Below the pieces are notes generated by a model. The model saw only the letters and a program-made list of their open reading frames with translations. It ran no database searches and was not told the DNA's origin. This document shows, piece by piece, positions 22,597 to 33,220 of a DNA stretch of 64,000 bases. Position 1 is the stretch's first letter; each line of letters opens with the position of its first letter. Position numbers and translations under genes: made by a program. Source of the stretch: Crotalaria pallida (lineage: Eukaryota > Streptophyta > Magnoliopsida > Fabales > Fabaceae); NCBI GenBank assembly GCA_037953625.1, contig CM075655.1, forward strand, positions 23,206,001 through 23,270,000, written 5' to 3'.

Positions 22597-23028
22597 TATA
22601 ACATGATTAATTCCCTGTTCTTAATTAAGATTATTCAATGGTTTAATCTATTAAGGAATTAAGGATTATCTTATTGAATAAGAAACGGTAATTATACAAG
22701 AGGGATCTAATAATTACCAATTTGGGAATTTGTTCATGATTTAGGGAAAAACAGAGATTCATGATAAATAAACAATGCCTACAATAAAACCATGTTCCTA
22801 ACATCTTTCTCAAATCGGTCACAACTTTTATTTATTTTCTGTTTTTAATTTTTTTCTATTTTTATTTCAAATCAATCATAATTAATTAATTAGAAACCAA
22901 TAGATTTTGCTTTTAACTACTCTTTGGTGGAAATTAATTGAACAATTTGCAATCCCCGAGTGGAACGATATCTGTTCTTCCTAGACTATATTACTTTGCG
23001 ATCTAGTATACTTTCTAGAGAGTGAACA
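22597..23028 (+). mobile_element. 3' LTR of the Diaspora/Athila-like element, second part
   Basis: Continues exactly where 11837 stops (compare 6107-6542) and ends GAGAGTGAACA at 23028, followed by the TGAAT duplication. Confidence 0.92.
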
Positions 23029-23123
23029 TGAATAATTTGAAATATTTTGATTTGAGACCCCTATTTCTTTCATGAGTGTGTTCTCTTTAGTTTTGTGTTC
23101 TAGAACTTGACCGGTGACCATTT
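23029..23123 (+). mobile_element. Element 0, middle fragment
   Basis: Begins with the TGAAT duplication and matches 9839-9935 of the sister element. Ends in CATTT (23119-23123), the target site of the SIRE-like element. Confidence 0.85.
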
Positions 23124-23280
23124 TGAGGAAACCGCAATTGGTGGTTGAAACAACTAAGGAACCTTAGGAGAACACCTAGAAGGGGGGGTTGAATAGGTGT
23201 AAAAGAAAACTTGAAAGATTTTCGAACGAAACAAATCGAAACAATTAAAACAAATGATTTTTGCAAATTCTACAGCATTT

Positions 23281-23360
23281 AATCGATTATTCTGAAGTTT
23301 AATCGATTAAACCTGAAAGTTCAAAGGTCCTTAATCGATTAAGAATGTGCTTAATCGATT
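23281..23360. repeat. First AATCGATT cluster of the SIRE-like LTR
   Basis: AATCGATT at 23281, 23301, 23333 and 23353: two pairs, each with a step of 20. Repeated in the right LTR at 27517, 27537, 27568 and 27588. Confidence 0.9.
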
Positions 23361-24218
23361 AAATCTATCAGAAACTGAAAAATCACTTTTCAATCGCATA
23401 CGAAAAACAATTAATTCACACGTAAGATCAGAGATTCAGCGAAAACAATTAATACCTATATTCTTATTGATTACCTAGATTATGAAAATGATTTTCCCCA
23501 AGTTAATTTGAACAATAAAGATTCAATTCAATCAATTATAAAAATCAATTATTTCTAGGTTTTCAATCAAGAACACAATCAATGATTTGAATGTAAAGAG
23601 TTAAGGGTTTAGAGATACAACACAGTGATTTATCCTGGTTCACTTTCATCCGCTTGAAAGCTACATCCAGTCCCCTCTTCAACCAAGAGAGATTCTTCAC
23701 TATGAGGAATTAGAGTTCTCAAATTACAAGTAAATGCCTCACAAGACTTCCTTCTTGCTAGCCTACAAGAGATACCACACCCTTGCCTTGTAATCCTATT
23801 GATCTTCTCTCTAATCTAACCTCTACCCCTTGTTGATAATCGAAACAACAAGTCTTCTTTGCTTGATGATAATCCACACACCAAGGCTTCACTTTGCTTG
23901 ATTCACAATCAAGACTTTCTTCTTCTTCAATTGCTTGAATGAACTTGCTTGATGATAAACGACACACCAAGTCTTCTTTGTTGTTGTAGATGGCTTGCCT
24001 TTTGCAAAGATTACAACACAATTGAAAGCACAATAACAATCCTATTAATCTCAATCAATAGCTATGACAATTCACAATAAGAGATTCAAAGGTTCTTGAT
24101 CAAAGAATATGAAAATATGAAAGCTTTTATCTTTGTAATTGAGAGAGAATAGAATGGCTTGATTCTTGTAAAATTGATTATGAAAGTGTTCTAATTAATC
24201 AAAAAGATTAGGAAAAGG

Positions 24219-24226
24219 TTTATATA
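24219..24226 (-). promoter_or_regulatory. TATA box of the SIRE-like LTR
   Basis: TATATAAA on the minus strand. The right (5') LTR copy is at 28455-28462 and lies immediately downstream of the solo-LTR insertion. Confidence 0.55.
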
Positions 24227-24280
24227 GAATACCCAAAAGTTGTAGCACTTGAAAACTGATTTTGAGAAGTGAAAAACGTA

Positions 24281-24339
24281 AATCGATTAAATCCCTTCTT
24301 AATCGATTAATAATCGATTAACAATGTTCTTAATCGATT
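24281..24339. repeat. Second AATCGATT cluster of the SIRE-like LTR
   Basis: AATCGATT at 24281, 24301, 24312 and 24332 (steps 20, 11, 20). Repeated in the right LTR at 29598, 29618, 29629 and 29649 with the same steps. Confidence 0.9.
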
Positions 24340-24698
24340 AGACACTGATGAAACTTGATTAAAACTTGTTTTCTCAAAACCTAACCTTTCCTTTAAAACC
24401 TTTAAGCCACCTATTGATTCTAGGTTAAGTGAAAACTCAAATTATGATTTAATCATGACTTATGAAAGAGATTCACTACCCTCTATTAACTCTAACCAAA
24501 CTCATCAAAATAAAAGAACCTAAGAAGCTTGAGAGGCAAAAGATAAAACAATTACAATTACACTCAAACTAAGTCTTCATGAGCTTGTTTTCTCTCTTCT
24601 TCTTGTTTGTTGTTGCTTGTTGAACTTGAACTTGATCAACACCTGTAGCTTGTTCAAAACCTTTTGTCATTATCAAAACATTTTCAATGGAACTTACA

Positions 24699-24711
24699 AT
24701 CTCCCCCTTTT
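24699..24711 (-). other. Polypurine tract of the SIRE-like element
   Basis: Minus strand reads AAAAGGGGGAGAT directly before the TGTAAG start of the 3' LTR. Confidence 0.8.
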
Positions 24712-25505
24712 TGAAAATGACAAACATGTTTTGAAGTTGTTTGAAGTTGTTGACGCTCTAACTATTTGAATACTTGGTGAGACTCTTGCTCCCCCTTAAT
24801 CAATGCAATTTACATTTGAAATCCAATTGATAGAAGCTTGACTCTCCCCCTATCTTCAACAACTTTGCTCAACCTATATAAAACAACAAAAAAAACCATT
24901 CTCCCAAAAACATATCATTTCTCCCATTCTTCAAAACATACCATTTCTCCCCCTTTGGCATTATCAAAAAGTAATATATATACCAATTGAAATATAAAAT
25001 ACTAAGCCAAAATAGAGAAATTCACATTTATTTCTTCAAAGTAAAATATACCATTATCAATGTTGTGAAGAAATAACAATATAACACCAATAAACTTTGA
25101 AATATAACAAGTACTATACTTTGAAATGTGATACCAATTGGCAAGAAAATATAACAATGAATTATGAACCAATAGAAATACTAAGAAGTCATAATACCAA
25201 TTGAGATATCATCAATGTAAAGAAAAATCACAACAATAATAGCATGATAATCATCTAATAATCAAAATTAGTAGCATTGAGTGATCAATATCAATTATAC
25301 CAATTGAACTTTAGAAAAGTAATACTACTTGAGAACAATTCAATTATACCAATTGAGAAGACTAAACAATTGTAAATATTCAACAATATCATTTTACCAC
25401 TTTGTAGGACATTCACTTGAGATGCAAATGTAATACCAATTGAAGATGCAAATGTATGAATAACATTTGTAAGCCCTTTGCTCTTCAATCATACCTACAA
25501 AACAA
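24712..25505. repeat. AT-rich pol-less region with scattered ATACCAATTGA motifs
   Basis: No pol motif in any frame. ATACCAATTGA or a close variant recurs near 24980, 25131, 25195, 25297, 25346 and 25433. The same 11-mer spans the primer-site/LTR junction at 27352-27362. Confidence 0.7.
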
Positions 25506-27287
25506 TCATGCTTTGCTTTTTGGTATCCAAATGGTTTTGGATCCATTTTTGTTAGTGTAGGGACTTTCACCCTTTTTCATCCAAACAAAATCTCCTTTAG
25601 GTATACCATGCACTTTAACATAACACACATTTGAAGTATGTCCATGAGTACCACAATAGAAACATGTTGGTGCAATTGAGAAATCAACTTTTGAAAAATC
25701 AACAACATTTCTATGAGAATTACTCTTAGCATTAGTATAACCCAAACCAAACTTGTTTGAATTTTCTCTTTGAAAATCTAACAATGTGCGCAATCTAATA
25801 TCACCACTTGTGAAACTTGCAAGCTTATTTTTAAAAATAGCATTTTCATCTTTAAGCAACTTGCAATTCTCACAATCAACCACAATATTCACTCTACTAG
25901 CACAATCACAAGAAGAACTAGCATATATAAGATCAAGAGTTTCATTTTCAAGATTAAGCTCATCAACTTGTTTTTGAAGTTCTAAAATCTCTTTTTGATG
26001 TTTCAAAATGAGCTTCTTTTTTTCAATGTTTTTCAAAGCTAGTTTTTCAAATTGTTCATGCATTTCTTCATAAGCATTATATAACAATTCATATTTAGAA
26101 GAAATTTCGGATTTAGTATGACTTACATTGCTATCCTCGCTTTGATAACTTGATTCATCATTTGAACTTTGTTCTTCATCATCTACTAGAGTTATCAAGT
26201 TGAGACAAGCGGCTTCTTCATTATCCGATGAACTACTCGATGTGCTTTTCTTGTTATCTTCATCACTATCCCAAACTATGTATGCCCTTTTAGTTTTATT
26301 TTCTTTCTCCTTATTCTTAAGATACTTAGTGCATGAGTACTTGAGATGACCGCGCTTTCCACATTCATGGCAAACTACACCTTCTTTTGAAGTCTTGGTC
26401 TTGAAGTGTGGGGAATCCTTCTCTTTACCTTTGTCTTTGTTCAACCTTCCTTTTCTCCTTAGAAATTTGTCAAACTTCCTTAGCAAAAGTTTCATGTCTT
26501 TTTCATCAACATCCGAATCGGAATCTTCACTATCATCATCATCGAAACTCTCTTCTTTTTTGTATGATCTATTGACTTTAAGAGCAAGTCCCTTTCTTCC
26601 TTTGTTCTTATCCGACTCTTCATTGATACTTAATCGTCCAAGCTCCATTTCATGTTCTTGAAGCTTTCCAAATAGTGTTGCTAGATCCATAACATCCAAG
26701 TTTTTAGATTCAACAATAGCCGTTACTTTTGGTTGCCAATTCCTGTCTAAACATCTCAACACTTTGTTAGAAAGTTCACCTTGTAAGAAAGTCTTACCAA
26801 GAGCAAGTAAATGGTTAATAATATGAGTAAAACGCTTTTGCATATCATTTATAGATTCATTTGGAAGCATTTGAAACAATTCATAATCACGCATTAAAGC
26901 ATTCAATCTAGCTCTCCTAACCTCACTAGTTCCTTCATGAGTCACTTGTAAAGTGTCCCACATTTCCTTAGCACTAGTACATTGAGAAACTCTAAAGAAC
27001 TCATCATAGGATAAAGCGGAGGTGATGATATTCTTTGCTTTAAAATCATATTGAACTTTCTTTCTATCATCATCTTTCCACTTATCCTCGGGGATCAATT
27101 GTTCTACACCTTCAACTAAACTAGAGGGGATATGAGGGCCTTTTTCTATTGCTTTCCAAATTTCACTATCTATGGCTTGGATAAAGATTTTCATTCTAAC
27201 TTTCCAATAAGCATAGACTTCTCCGGCAAACAATGGAGGACGATTTATTGAATAACCTTCACCACCAAAGGGATTCGTAGAACCCAT
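25506..27287 (-). CDS. gag: Gag of the SIRE-like copia element, intact 593 codons
   Basis: ATG at 27287, about 60 bp after the primer site; stop at 25506. Residues about 1-220 form a UBN2/Retrotran_gag-type capsid region (YWKVRMKIFIQAID, AKEMWDTLQVTHEGT, RRARLNALMRDYELFQM, FTHIINHLLALGK). An acidic Ser/Asp stretch follows, then zinc knuckle CHECGKRGHLKYSC (306-319), a second acidic region, coiled-coil-like Lys/Glu repeats, and a second knuckle CFYCGTHGHTSNVC near residue 550. The end carries IWIPK, a motif near the gag-pol border in Sireviruses; pol should follow but is deleted. It is the longest unbroken retroelement frame in the window, so it may be recent or still useful for packaging with help from another element. 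Confidence 0.92.
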   Translation of the reverse strand: MGSTNPFGGEGYSINRPPLFAGEVYAYWKVRMKIFIQAIDSEIWKAIEKGPHIPSSLVEGVEQLIPEDKWKDDDRKKVQYDFKAKNIITSALSYDEFFRVSQCTSAKEMWDTLQVTHEGTSEVRRARLNALMRDYELFQMLPNESINDMQKRFTHIINHLLALGKTFLQGELSNKVLRCLDRNWQPKVTAIVESKNLDVMDLATLFGKLQEHEMELGRLSINEESDKNKGRKGLALKVNRSYKKEESFDDDDSEDSDSDVDEKDMKLLLRKFDKFLRRKGRLNKDKGKEKDSPHFKTKTSKEGVVCHECGKRGHLKYSCTKYLKNKEKENKTKRAYIVWDSDEDNKKSTSSSSSDNEEAACLNLITLVDDEEQSSNDESSYQSEDSNVSHTKSEISSKYELLYNAYEEMHEQFEKLALKNIEKKKLILKHQKEILELQKQVDELNLENETLDLIYASSSCDCASRVNIVVDCENCKLLKDENAIFKNKLASFTSGDIRLRTLLDFQRENSNKFGLGYTNAKSNSHRNVVDFSKVDFSIAPTCFYCGTHGHTSNVCYVKVHGIPKGDFVWMKKGESPYTNKNGSKTIWIPKSKA

Positions 27288-27345
27288 TGCGATTTTCTTA
27301 AAGGATCTTTACGAAAAAGCTCTTATGCTCGTGTCTTTCGACCGA

Positions 27346-27357
27346 GCTCTGATACCA
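27346..27357 (-). other. Primer-binding site, initiator tRNA-Met (SIRE-like)
   Basis: Minus strand TGGTATCAGAGC, two bases from the LTR end at 27360. Confidence 0.9.
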
Positions 27358-27359
27358 AT

Positions 27360-30020
27360 TGAGGAAACCGTAATTGGTTGTTGAAACAACTAAGGAACCT
27401 TAGGAGAACACCTAGAAGGGGGGGTTGAATAGGTGTAAAAGAAACCTTGAAAGATTTTCGAACGAAACAAATCGAAACAATTAAAACAAATGATTTTTGC
27501 AAATTCTACAGCATTTAATCGATTATTCTGAAGTTTAATCGATTAAACCTGAAAGTTCAAAAGTCCTTAATCGATTAAGAATGTGCTTAATCGATTAAAT
27601 CTATCAGAAACTGAAAAATCACTTTTCAATCGCATACGAAAAACAATTAATTCACACGTAAGATCAGAGATTCAGCGAAAACAATTAACACCTATATTCT
27701 TATTGATTACCTAGATTATGAAAATGATTTTCCCCAAGTTAATTTGAACAATAAAGATTCAATTCAATCAATTATGAAAATCAATCTTTTCTAGGTTTTC
27801 AATCAAGAACACAATCAATGACTTGAATGTAAAGAGTTAAGGGTTTAGAGATACGACATAGTGATTTATCCTGGTTCACTTTCATCCGCTTGAAAGCTAC
27901 ATCCTGTCCCCTCTTCAACCAAGAGAGATTCTTCACTATGAGGAATTAGAGTTCTCAAATTACAAGTAAATGCCTCACAAGACTTCCTTCTTGCTAGCCT
28001 ACAAGAGATACCACACCCTTGCCTTGTAATCCTATTGATCTTCTCTCTAATCTAACCTCTACCCCTTGTTGATAATCGACACAACAAGTCTTCTTTGCTT
28101 GATGATAATCCACACACCAAGGCTTCACTTTGCTTGATTCACAATCAAGACTTTCTTCTTCTTCAATTGCTTGAATGAACTTGCTTGATGATAAACGACA
28201 CACCAAGTTTTCTTTGTTGTTGTAGATGGCTTGCCTTTTGCAAAGATTACAACACAATTGAAAGAACAATAACAATCCTATGAATCTCAATCAATAGCTA
28301 TGACAATTCACAATAAGAGATTCAAAGGTTCTTGAACAAAGAATATGAAAATATGAAAGCTTTGATCTTTGAAATTGAGAGAGAATAGAATGGCTTGATT
28401 CTTGTAAAATTGATTATGAAAGTGTTCTAATTAATCACAAAGATTAGGAAAAGGTTTATATAGAATACTGATGAGCATTTTATTTCCCATTATTCCTTGC
28501 ATTATTTTACTCCTATTATTGATACTTGTTGCCCATTTGACATTGATTAGCTTGATTTAGTGATTTTGAGTTTATTGGACTAATATTCCGAATATTGTTT
28601 AATTTGGAATTATTTAGCCTAATTAATTCTATTTCTATTTTCAGGTAATATTTGGCACAAGGACACTTTGGGAAGTTTGGAAATGAAGATTGAAGTATTG
28701 AAGTGAAGATTGTAATTTGCATTTAGGTCCCTTTTTAATTGTAATGTTCAGAATAGTGTTTCTTAGGACTTGGGCCCATGTTTTAGGCCCATTTTCATGA
28801 CTAAAGAGGGGAAATTCGTGTAACCCCCAAGACACACTCCCATTTCAGATTTCTCACTCTCTCTCTAGGTTAGAACTTCTCTCTTGGCTCTCCCAAGTGG
28901 TGGTGGCTGCTAGGGTTTTGTTCTTCCCCATTTCTACTCGTTTTTCTTCATTTATGGCCATGGAAGGCTAGACTTCAAGGGTTAATCCCTTTGGTATTGT
29001 ATTATCTACTCTTGAGCTCTTGTTATTAATGCAATTTCATTTTCTCTTCTCTGTTTTCATGTTTATTGATGTGTAGTGGTTTGCTTAATTCCATTTCGTA
29101 GAGATAATACATGAATATAAATGCTTAATTTGTATTAACTCGTAAAAACTCCAATTCTGGTTTCTGATGCTTAATTAGAAGTTAGGATTTGGAGTGATAA
29201 CTGAATTTTTGCTTAGTATTTGGTTATCACGAGTTGGACAGAGGAGAGGAGAGGAATCGATCTTTAGTGAGCTAGGATTGAGTAGTGTACGTAGCCAAAG
29301 GGGTTTGCCCGCTTTTGTTTCTGATTTTCTTAGTTTTTATATTCTGTTTATGTTTTGTTCTTCACATTTGTCACACACAAAAACCCCCCCCCATTTTACT
29401 GCACACTACGTGTTTGATACTTTGCCTAGACCGATATTCGCTGGGAAACGACCTAGGATCACCTTCCTAGTACTACAGAATAAACACCTTTTATTTTGAT
29501 CGGGTACGGCCTCGATCAAATACCCAAAAGTTGTAGCACTTGAAAACTGATTTTGAGAAGTGAAAAACGTATTTTAAAATTCAGTTCTACAATACTTAAT
29601 CGATTAAATCCCTTCTTAATCGATTAATAATCGATTAACAATGTTCTTAATCGATTAGACACTGATGAAACTTGATTAAAACTTGTTTTCTCAAAACCTA
29701 ACCTTTCCTTTAAAACCTTTAAGCCACCTATTGATTCTAGGTTAAGTGAAAACTCAAATTATGATTTAATCATGACTTATGAAAGAGATTCACTACCCTC
29801 TATTAACTCTAACCAAACTCATCAAAATAAAAGAACCTAAGAAGCTTTAGAGGCAAAAGATAAAACAATTACAATTACACTCAAACTAAGTCTTCATGAG
29901 CTTGTTTTCTCTCTTCTTCATTTGATGTTTGTTGTTGCTTGTTGAACTTGAACTTGATCAACACCTGTAGCTTGTTCAAAACCTTTTGTCATTATCATAA
30001 CATTTTCAATGGAACTTACA
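27360..30020 (-). mobile_element. 5' LTR of the SIRE-like element, split by a solo LTR
   Basis: Matches 23124-24698. Interrupted at 28469-29518. Confidence 0.92.
28469..29518 (+). mobile_element. Solo LTR of an unassigned (Athila-like?) element
   Basis: 1050 bp with ends TGATGAGC and CTCGATCA and a 5-bp target duplication AATAC (28464-28468 and 29519-29523). No internal region, primer site or second LTR, so it is a product of LTR-LTR recombination. Its end (CGGGTACGGCCTCGATCA) resembles Athila-type LTR ends as I recall them; orientation and clade are uncertain. The small frames at 29194-29499 are chance. Confidence 0.85.
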
Positions 30021-30053
30021 CATTTTGAGATTGATAATTGATTACATGCATGA
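30021..30053 (+). mobile_element. Element 0, right visible fragment
   Basis: CATTTTGAGATTGATAATTG follows the sister sequence at 9932 onward to 30053, where a new LTR starts. Confidence 0.8.
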
Positions 30054-30157
30054 TGTAAGACCCTATATTTTGAATAAATAAATAAAAATTATATATTTAA
30101 AATAATAATATTATTATATTGAATAAAATAATGAATTTTCTGAAATTAGGTTAAAAT

Positions 30158-30329
30158 ACTCGAGTATTTGGGGAAGACTCGAGTACAGTAACTAGCTGTT
30201 AGGAAAATTTGAATTTTTAGTTGGAATACTCGAGTAGTTAGTTAAAATACTCGAGTATTCAGTAGTGTTGCTAAGTGTTTTGAAGCTGGTGCGTCACCAA
30301 TACTCGAGTATTGTCCAAAATACTCGAGT
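30158..30329. repeat. First ACTCGAGT cluster
   Basis: ACTCGAGT at 30158, 30177, 30228, 30249, 30302 and 30322: three pairs with steps 19, 21 and 20. Confidence 0.9.
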
Positions 30330-30449
30330 AGTTCGAGCAGTGGTGCTAAGTCTATATGTCGGTTTTTATTTGAATTTCGAACCAAAACGCGTTTTCCCTT
30401 GGTTCCTAGCACAGAGTTGGACATTACTTCGAAGGAGGGTAATCCTAGG

Positions 30450-30459
30450 CTATAAATAG
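30450..30459 (+). promoter_or_regulatory. TATA box of the LTR at 30054
   Basis: CTATAAATAG, about 120 bp downstream of the first palindrome cluster. Confidence 0.65.
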
Positions 30460-31378
30460 GTGAGCCATGAATCCTAAACACCCTCAAATCTCTCTGAACC
30501 CGAATTGTTGACAAAATTTCCTCTGTTTTGAAGTGCTTACTTTAACCACTTCATTCTCTCTCAATTCTCATCCATTCCCTTCGAAACCTAAACACAAACT
30601 GAAGTTCTAATTCCAATCTTGAATTAGAACCCGAAATCACTCCAAATAGCCTCCTGTAGATCAAGTTCTAGGCAATCGAAGTTCAGTTTTCAAAGCTGCG
30701 AAAACAGAGCAAGTTTAGCATCAAATACCCATCTTTCTTGAATCCGTTTGGTAAATCCAGGAAATCTTTCAATTCCAAACTTGTTTCTATTTAAAGTTGG
30801 CATTTCCTAGTTTCTAAAGCTAACTTGTTTCATTCTTTTTCATGTCTTATTCATTGTGAATTTAATGGCCAAAGTCAGCCAAGTGCAACAGTTTTGCACC
30901 AGTCCAGGGATCAAGTTTTGATTCAACCCTTTTTCTTTGCAACCAATCCTTTCTTTAGCTTCTCTGAGGTAAGGGAGGAGTTACCTAAATACTAGAATGA
31001 GTAATTTCAAGCTAGAAATGTAGGAACCATTAAAGGTTCAAAGAGGGATGCAACTTGAATTGGGATTCTGACTTGGAGGTCAGAGACCCATGATTTTATG
31101 ATTCAAACAAGTTTAAATGAACCTAATAAAGCTCACTGTAATGTGTTTCGAAATTAAAATCAAGTGGAAATGGATTTCACAGTTTAAAATGGATATTTTC
31201 AAGTTTGAATGCAACCTGTGATTTGCTGTTAATTGATGTTGTTGCAGTTGTGTTTAAGTGTTGTAACATGTTTGTTTTATGTGCCTAAGTTGCTGTTTTG
31301 CATAGGAATGGATAAATAAAGCAAGGAATTCGAATTGGTATTGAAAGTGCGGAAAACTGGTGTTGTTGCAGCAAAAAG

Positions 31379-31498
31379 ACTCGAGTATTTTAAGGAGTAC
31401 TCGAGTATTCTGGAAATTGGAAGAACGACTCGAGTAGATCTTTAAAGACTCGAGTATTTTTGCATGAACTACTCGAGTAGTTCATGAACTACTCGAGT
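31379..31498. repeat. Second ACTCGAGT cluster
   Basis: ACTCGAGT at 31379, 31399, 31428, 31448, 31471 and 31491: three pairs, every pair with a step of exactly 20. Confidence 0.92.
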
Positions 31499-31584
31499 AT
31501 TCTGAACAATTTTTCAGAAAACTCTTACTTTCTAAAATTTTCTTATAATTAACTCGTTTAATATCAATATCTCTTATTCCCGTT

Positions 31585-31770
31585 GGTTGATGGTTATCCT
31601 GGAGGTGTCCTACTGGAATTTTATTCAGTGGTTGATTGTTTCCCTACAGCAGTCCCAACGGAAGTGCGTACACCCATTTGGTTGATATGATCCCTAGATG
31701 TCCCAGTGAAAGTTTTACTCACTTGGTTGATATTTTTCTATGGGAGTCCCAATGGGGTTGTTGCAATAAA
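31585..31770. repeat. Four degenerate tandem copies of a 45-50 bp unit
   Basis: GGTTGAT starts at 31585, 31630, 31680 and 31725. Each is followed by a run like CCTNNNNNNGTCC and an AATGG/ACTGG-type segment. Confidence 0.7.
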
Positions 31771-32786
31771 AATCCACCAATAGGAGGCTATGCCCCGATG
31801 GATTACTAAATAAATAATTATACGCTATTTCTAAAACCATCACAAAGTGGCTAGGCCGCTGATGGATTTTTCTGAAAGGAGAATTGTAACTAAGTAAACC
31901 CATCGCAAAGTGGCTAGGCCACTGATGGTCTTTTTCGAAAAGCACCAGCACCAGCTAAAAGAAAATTTGAATGAAAACTAATGAAATGGAATGCTGATGA
32001 GAATAATGAAAGAATAAAATAAGATTTGCATATGATATGGGAATCATGCATGGTGAAAGGAATTGCTCCGATTTGATTTGAGATAATAACTCAGGATAGG
32101 GCGTAGAAAGCCACCGACACTGTATGTCATGGAGTTTAGCTCTCAATCAATCTTGATGCCTGGAATGTGAATCCGCTCCAGTTCGAAGAAAAAATAGGTT
32201 TGAAATGGATACCCGAAAGGATGCCTATAACGCCCCAAAAACTAGTTCAATAAAAATACGAGTTAACAAAAACTTTTTTTCTATAAAGACTGTGAAAACC
32301 AAAAGTACTTTTCATTAGAGTAATATTTCTTGTACAAAATATTCTGAGTGTAAAGCATGTATGATACAAAACCCCAAAAACCCTTTTTACACCCAGAGCA
32401 TTGGTCTTCACAACTCGATCCTTCTGCAAAAGGATTCGGATGACGAGACATCATCCTGGCTGTTCCTTCTAGACAACTTTCACTCTTACAGGAGTGGCTT
32501 CAGTCTTGTCTTTTGAAAGAACCTACCACCACAAACATGGTAGATGGGAGTAAGTCACTTGTCATATCGCCTAAGCAGATTATATGATTGGTCAAACACA
32601 ATCATAACATATATCATTTCAACATAATAAATGCATGCTCAAGTGTTTTATTAAACAATGATAGATATAACCATTAATCTTTCATGCCATGCATGCACGT
32701 CTCTCAAATCATTTCTCCATAATCAACTCATCCAGAAAAACAACACTCTGGGATAGACAATCGTGTGCTCGATATTTCCACAACCC

Positions 32787-33220
32787 GTATAGCGGCCACA
32801 CCATCCTATACTGGAACCCCATCGACCACGATCTTAAAATGATACAAGGGGATGATCCCTGAACCACTGTCCACCAATAGTTCTAGGTCCTTGTCATTTC
32901 TACGGTGGCGGCCACACCGTTCCAACCGTCTCATGTAGTGGCCACACCATACTACATGGTTTCCAATCCCGCATGCACCTCACTCATTTTACAATTCCCT
33001 GTACACCATGCATGAGATGCATAACACATATATTAATCATCACATTATACACATGGCGGCCATTCCGTTCCATGCCTTCATATAGCGGCCACACCGTACT
33101 ATATGGAATCACACACATATGGCGGCCACACCGTTCCACATGTCTTCGTATAGCGGCCACACCGTTCTATACGGAATCCTTTAAGTGTATCATACATGTG
33201 GCAGCCACACCGTACTATAC
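32787..33220. repeat. Array of seven hairpins with constant 13-nt loop and covarying stems
   Basis: Loop CGGCCACACCGT(A/T) or close variants recurs. The stems differ but pair: GTATAG/CTATAC (32787-32811), ACGGTGG/CCAACCGT (32902-32929, one bulge), CATGTAG/CTACATG (32932-32958), CATGG/CCATG (33052-33074), CATATAG/CTATATG (33079-33105), ACATATGG/CCACATGT (33115-33143, one mismatch), CGTATAG/CTATACG (33147-33173). An eighth at about 33196-33221 no longer pairs. Confidence 0.9.

Larger units (their letters stand above)
5063..23028 (+). mobile_element. Diaspora/Athila-like Ty3 element, gag-protease only, split by a nested insertion
   Basis: LTRs begin TGATTTGGG (5063 and 10785) and end GAGAGTGAACA (6542 and 23028). 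A 5-bp target duplication TGAAT lies at 5058-5062 and 23029-23033, and the sequence rejoined across it matches 9831-9870, so the ends are certain. Order: 5' LTR 5063-6542, tRNA-Asp primer site, gag-protease frame, about 2 kb non-coding 3' region, polypurine tract, 3' LTR (10785-11837 plus 22597-23028). Reverse transcriptase, RNase H and integrase are absent, so it was non-autonomous. The 3' LTR is split by the Tat-like element. Confidence 0.92.
23124..30020 (-). mobile_element. SIRE-like copia element, gag only, minus strand
   Basis: LTRs at 23124-24698 (1575 bp) and 27360-30020 (split by a solo LTR) begin TGAGGAAACC and end GGAACTTACA in plus orientation. Target duplication CATTT at 23119-23123 and 30021-30025. 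Read on the minus strand: 5' LTR, Met-tRNA primer site, 593-codon gag, about 800 bp AT-rich remainder, polypurine tract, 3' LTR. The whole pol region is missing. The left LTR lacks about 27 bp near 24280 present in the right one. The open frames at 23758-24054 and 27994-28290 are the same LTR segment, not genes. Confidence 0.92.
30054..32225 (+). mobile_element. Chromovirus-like LTR, 5' 2.2 kb visible, plus orientation
   Basis: Begins TGTAAGACCC at a clean break in element 0. A TATA box CTATAAATAG at 30450-30459 on the plus strand sets the orientation. It carries two groups of six ACTCGAGT palindromes, a degenerate repeat of about 45-50 bp (31585-31770) and small hairpins at 31771-31928. At 32226 it is interrupted by another LTR. 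Its end and internal region are outside the window. Confidence 0.75.

Noticed and set aside
32787..33220. CRISPR-like array
   Set aside because: Repeats are short, irregularly spaced, lie in a plant LTR and form hairpins; no spacers of constant length and no cas genes.
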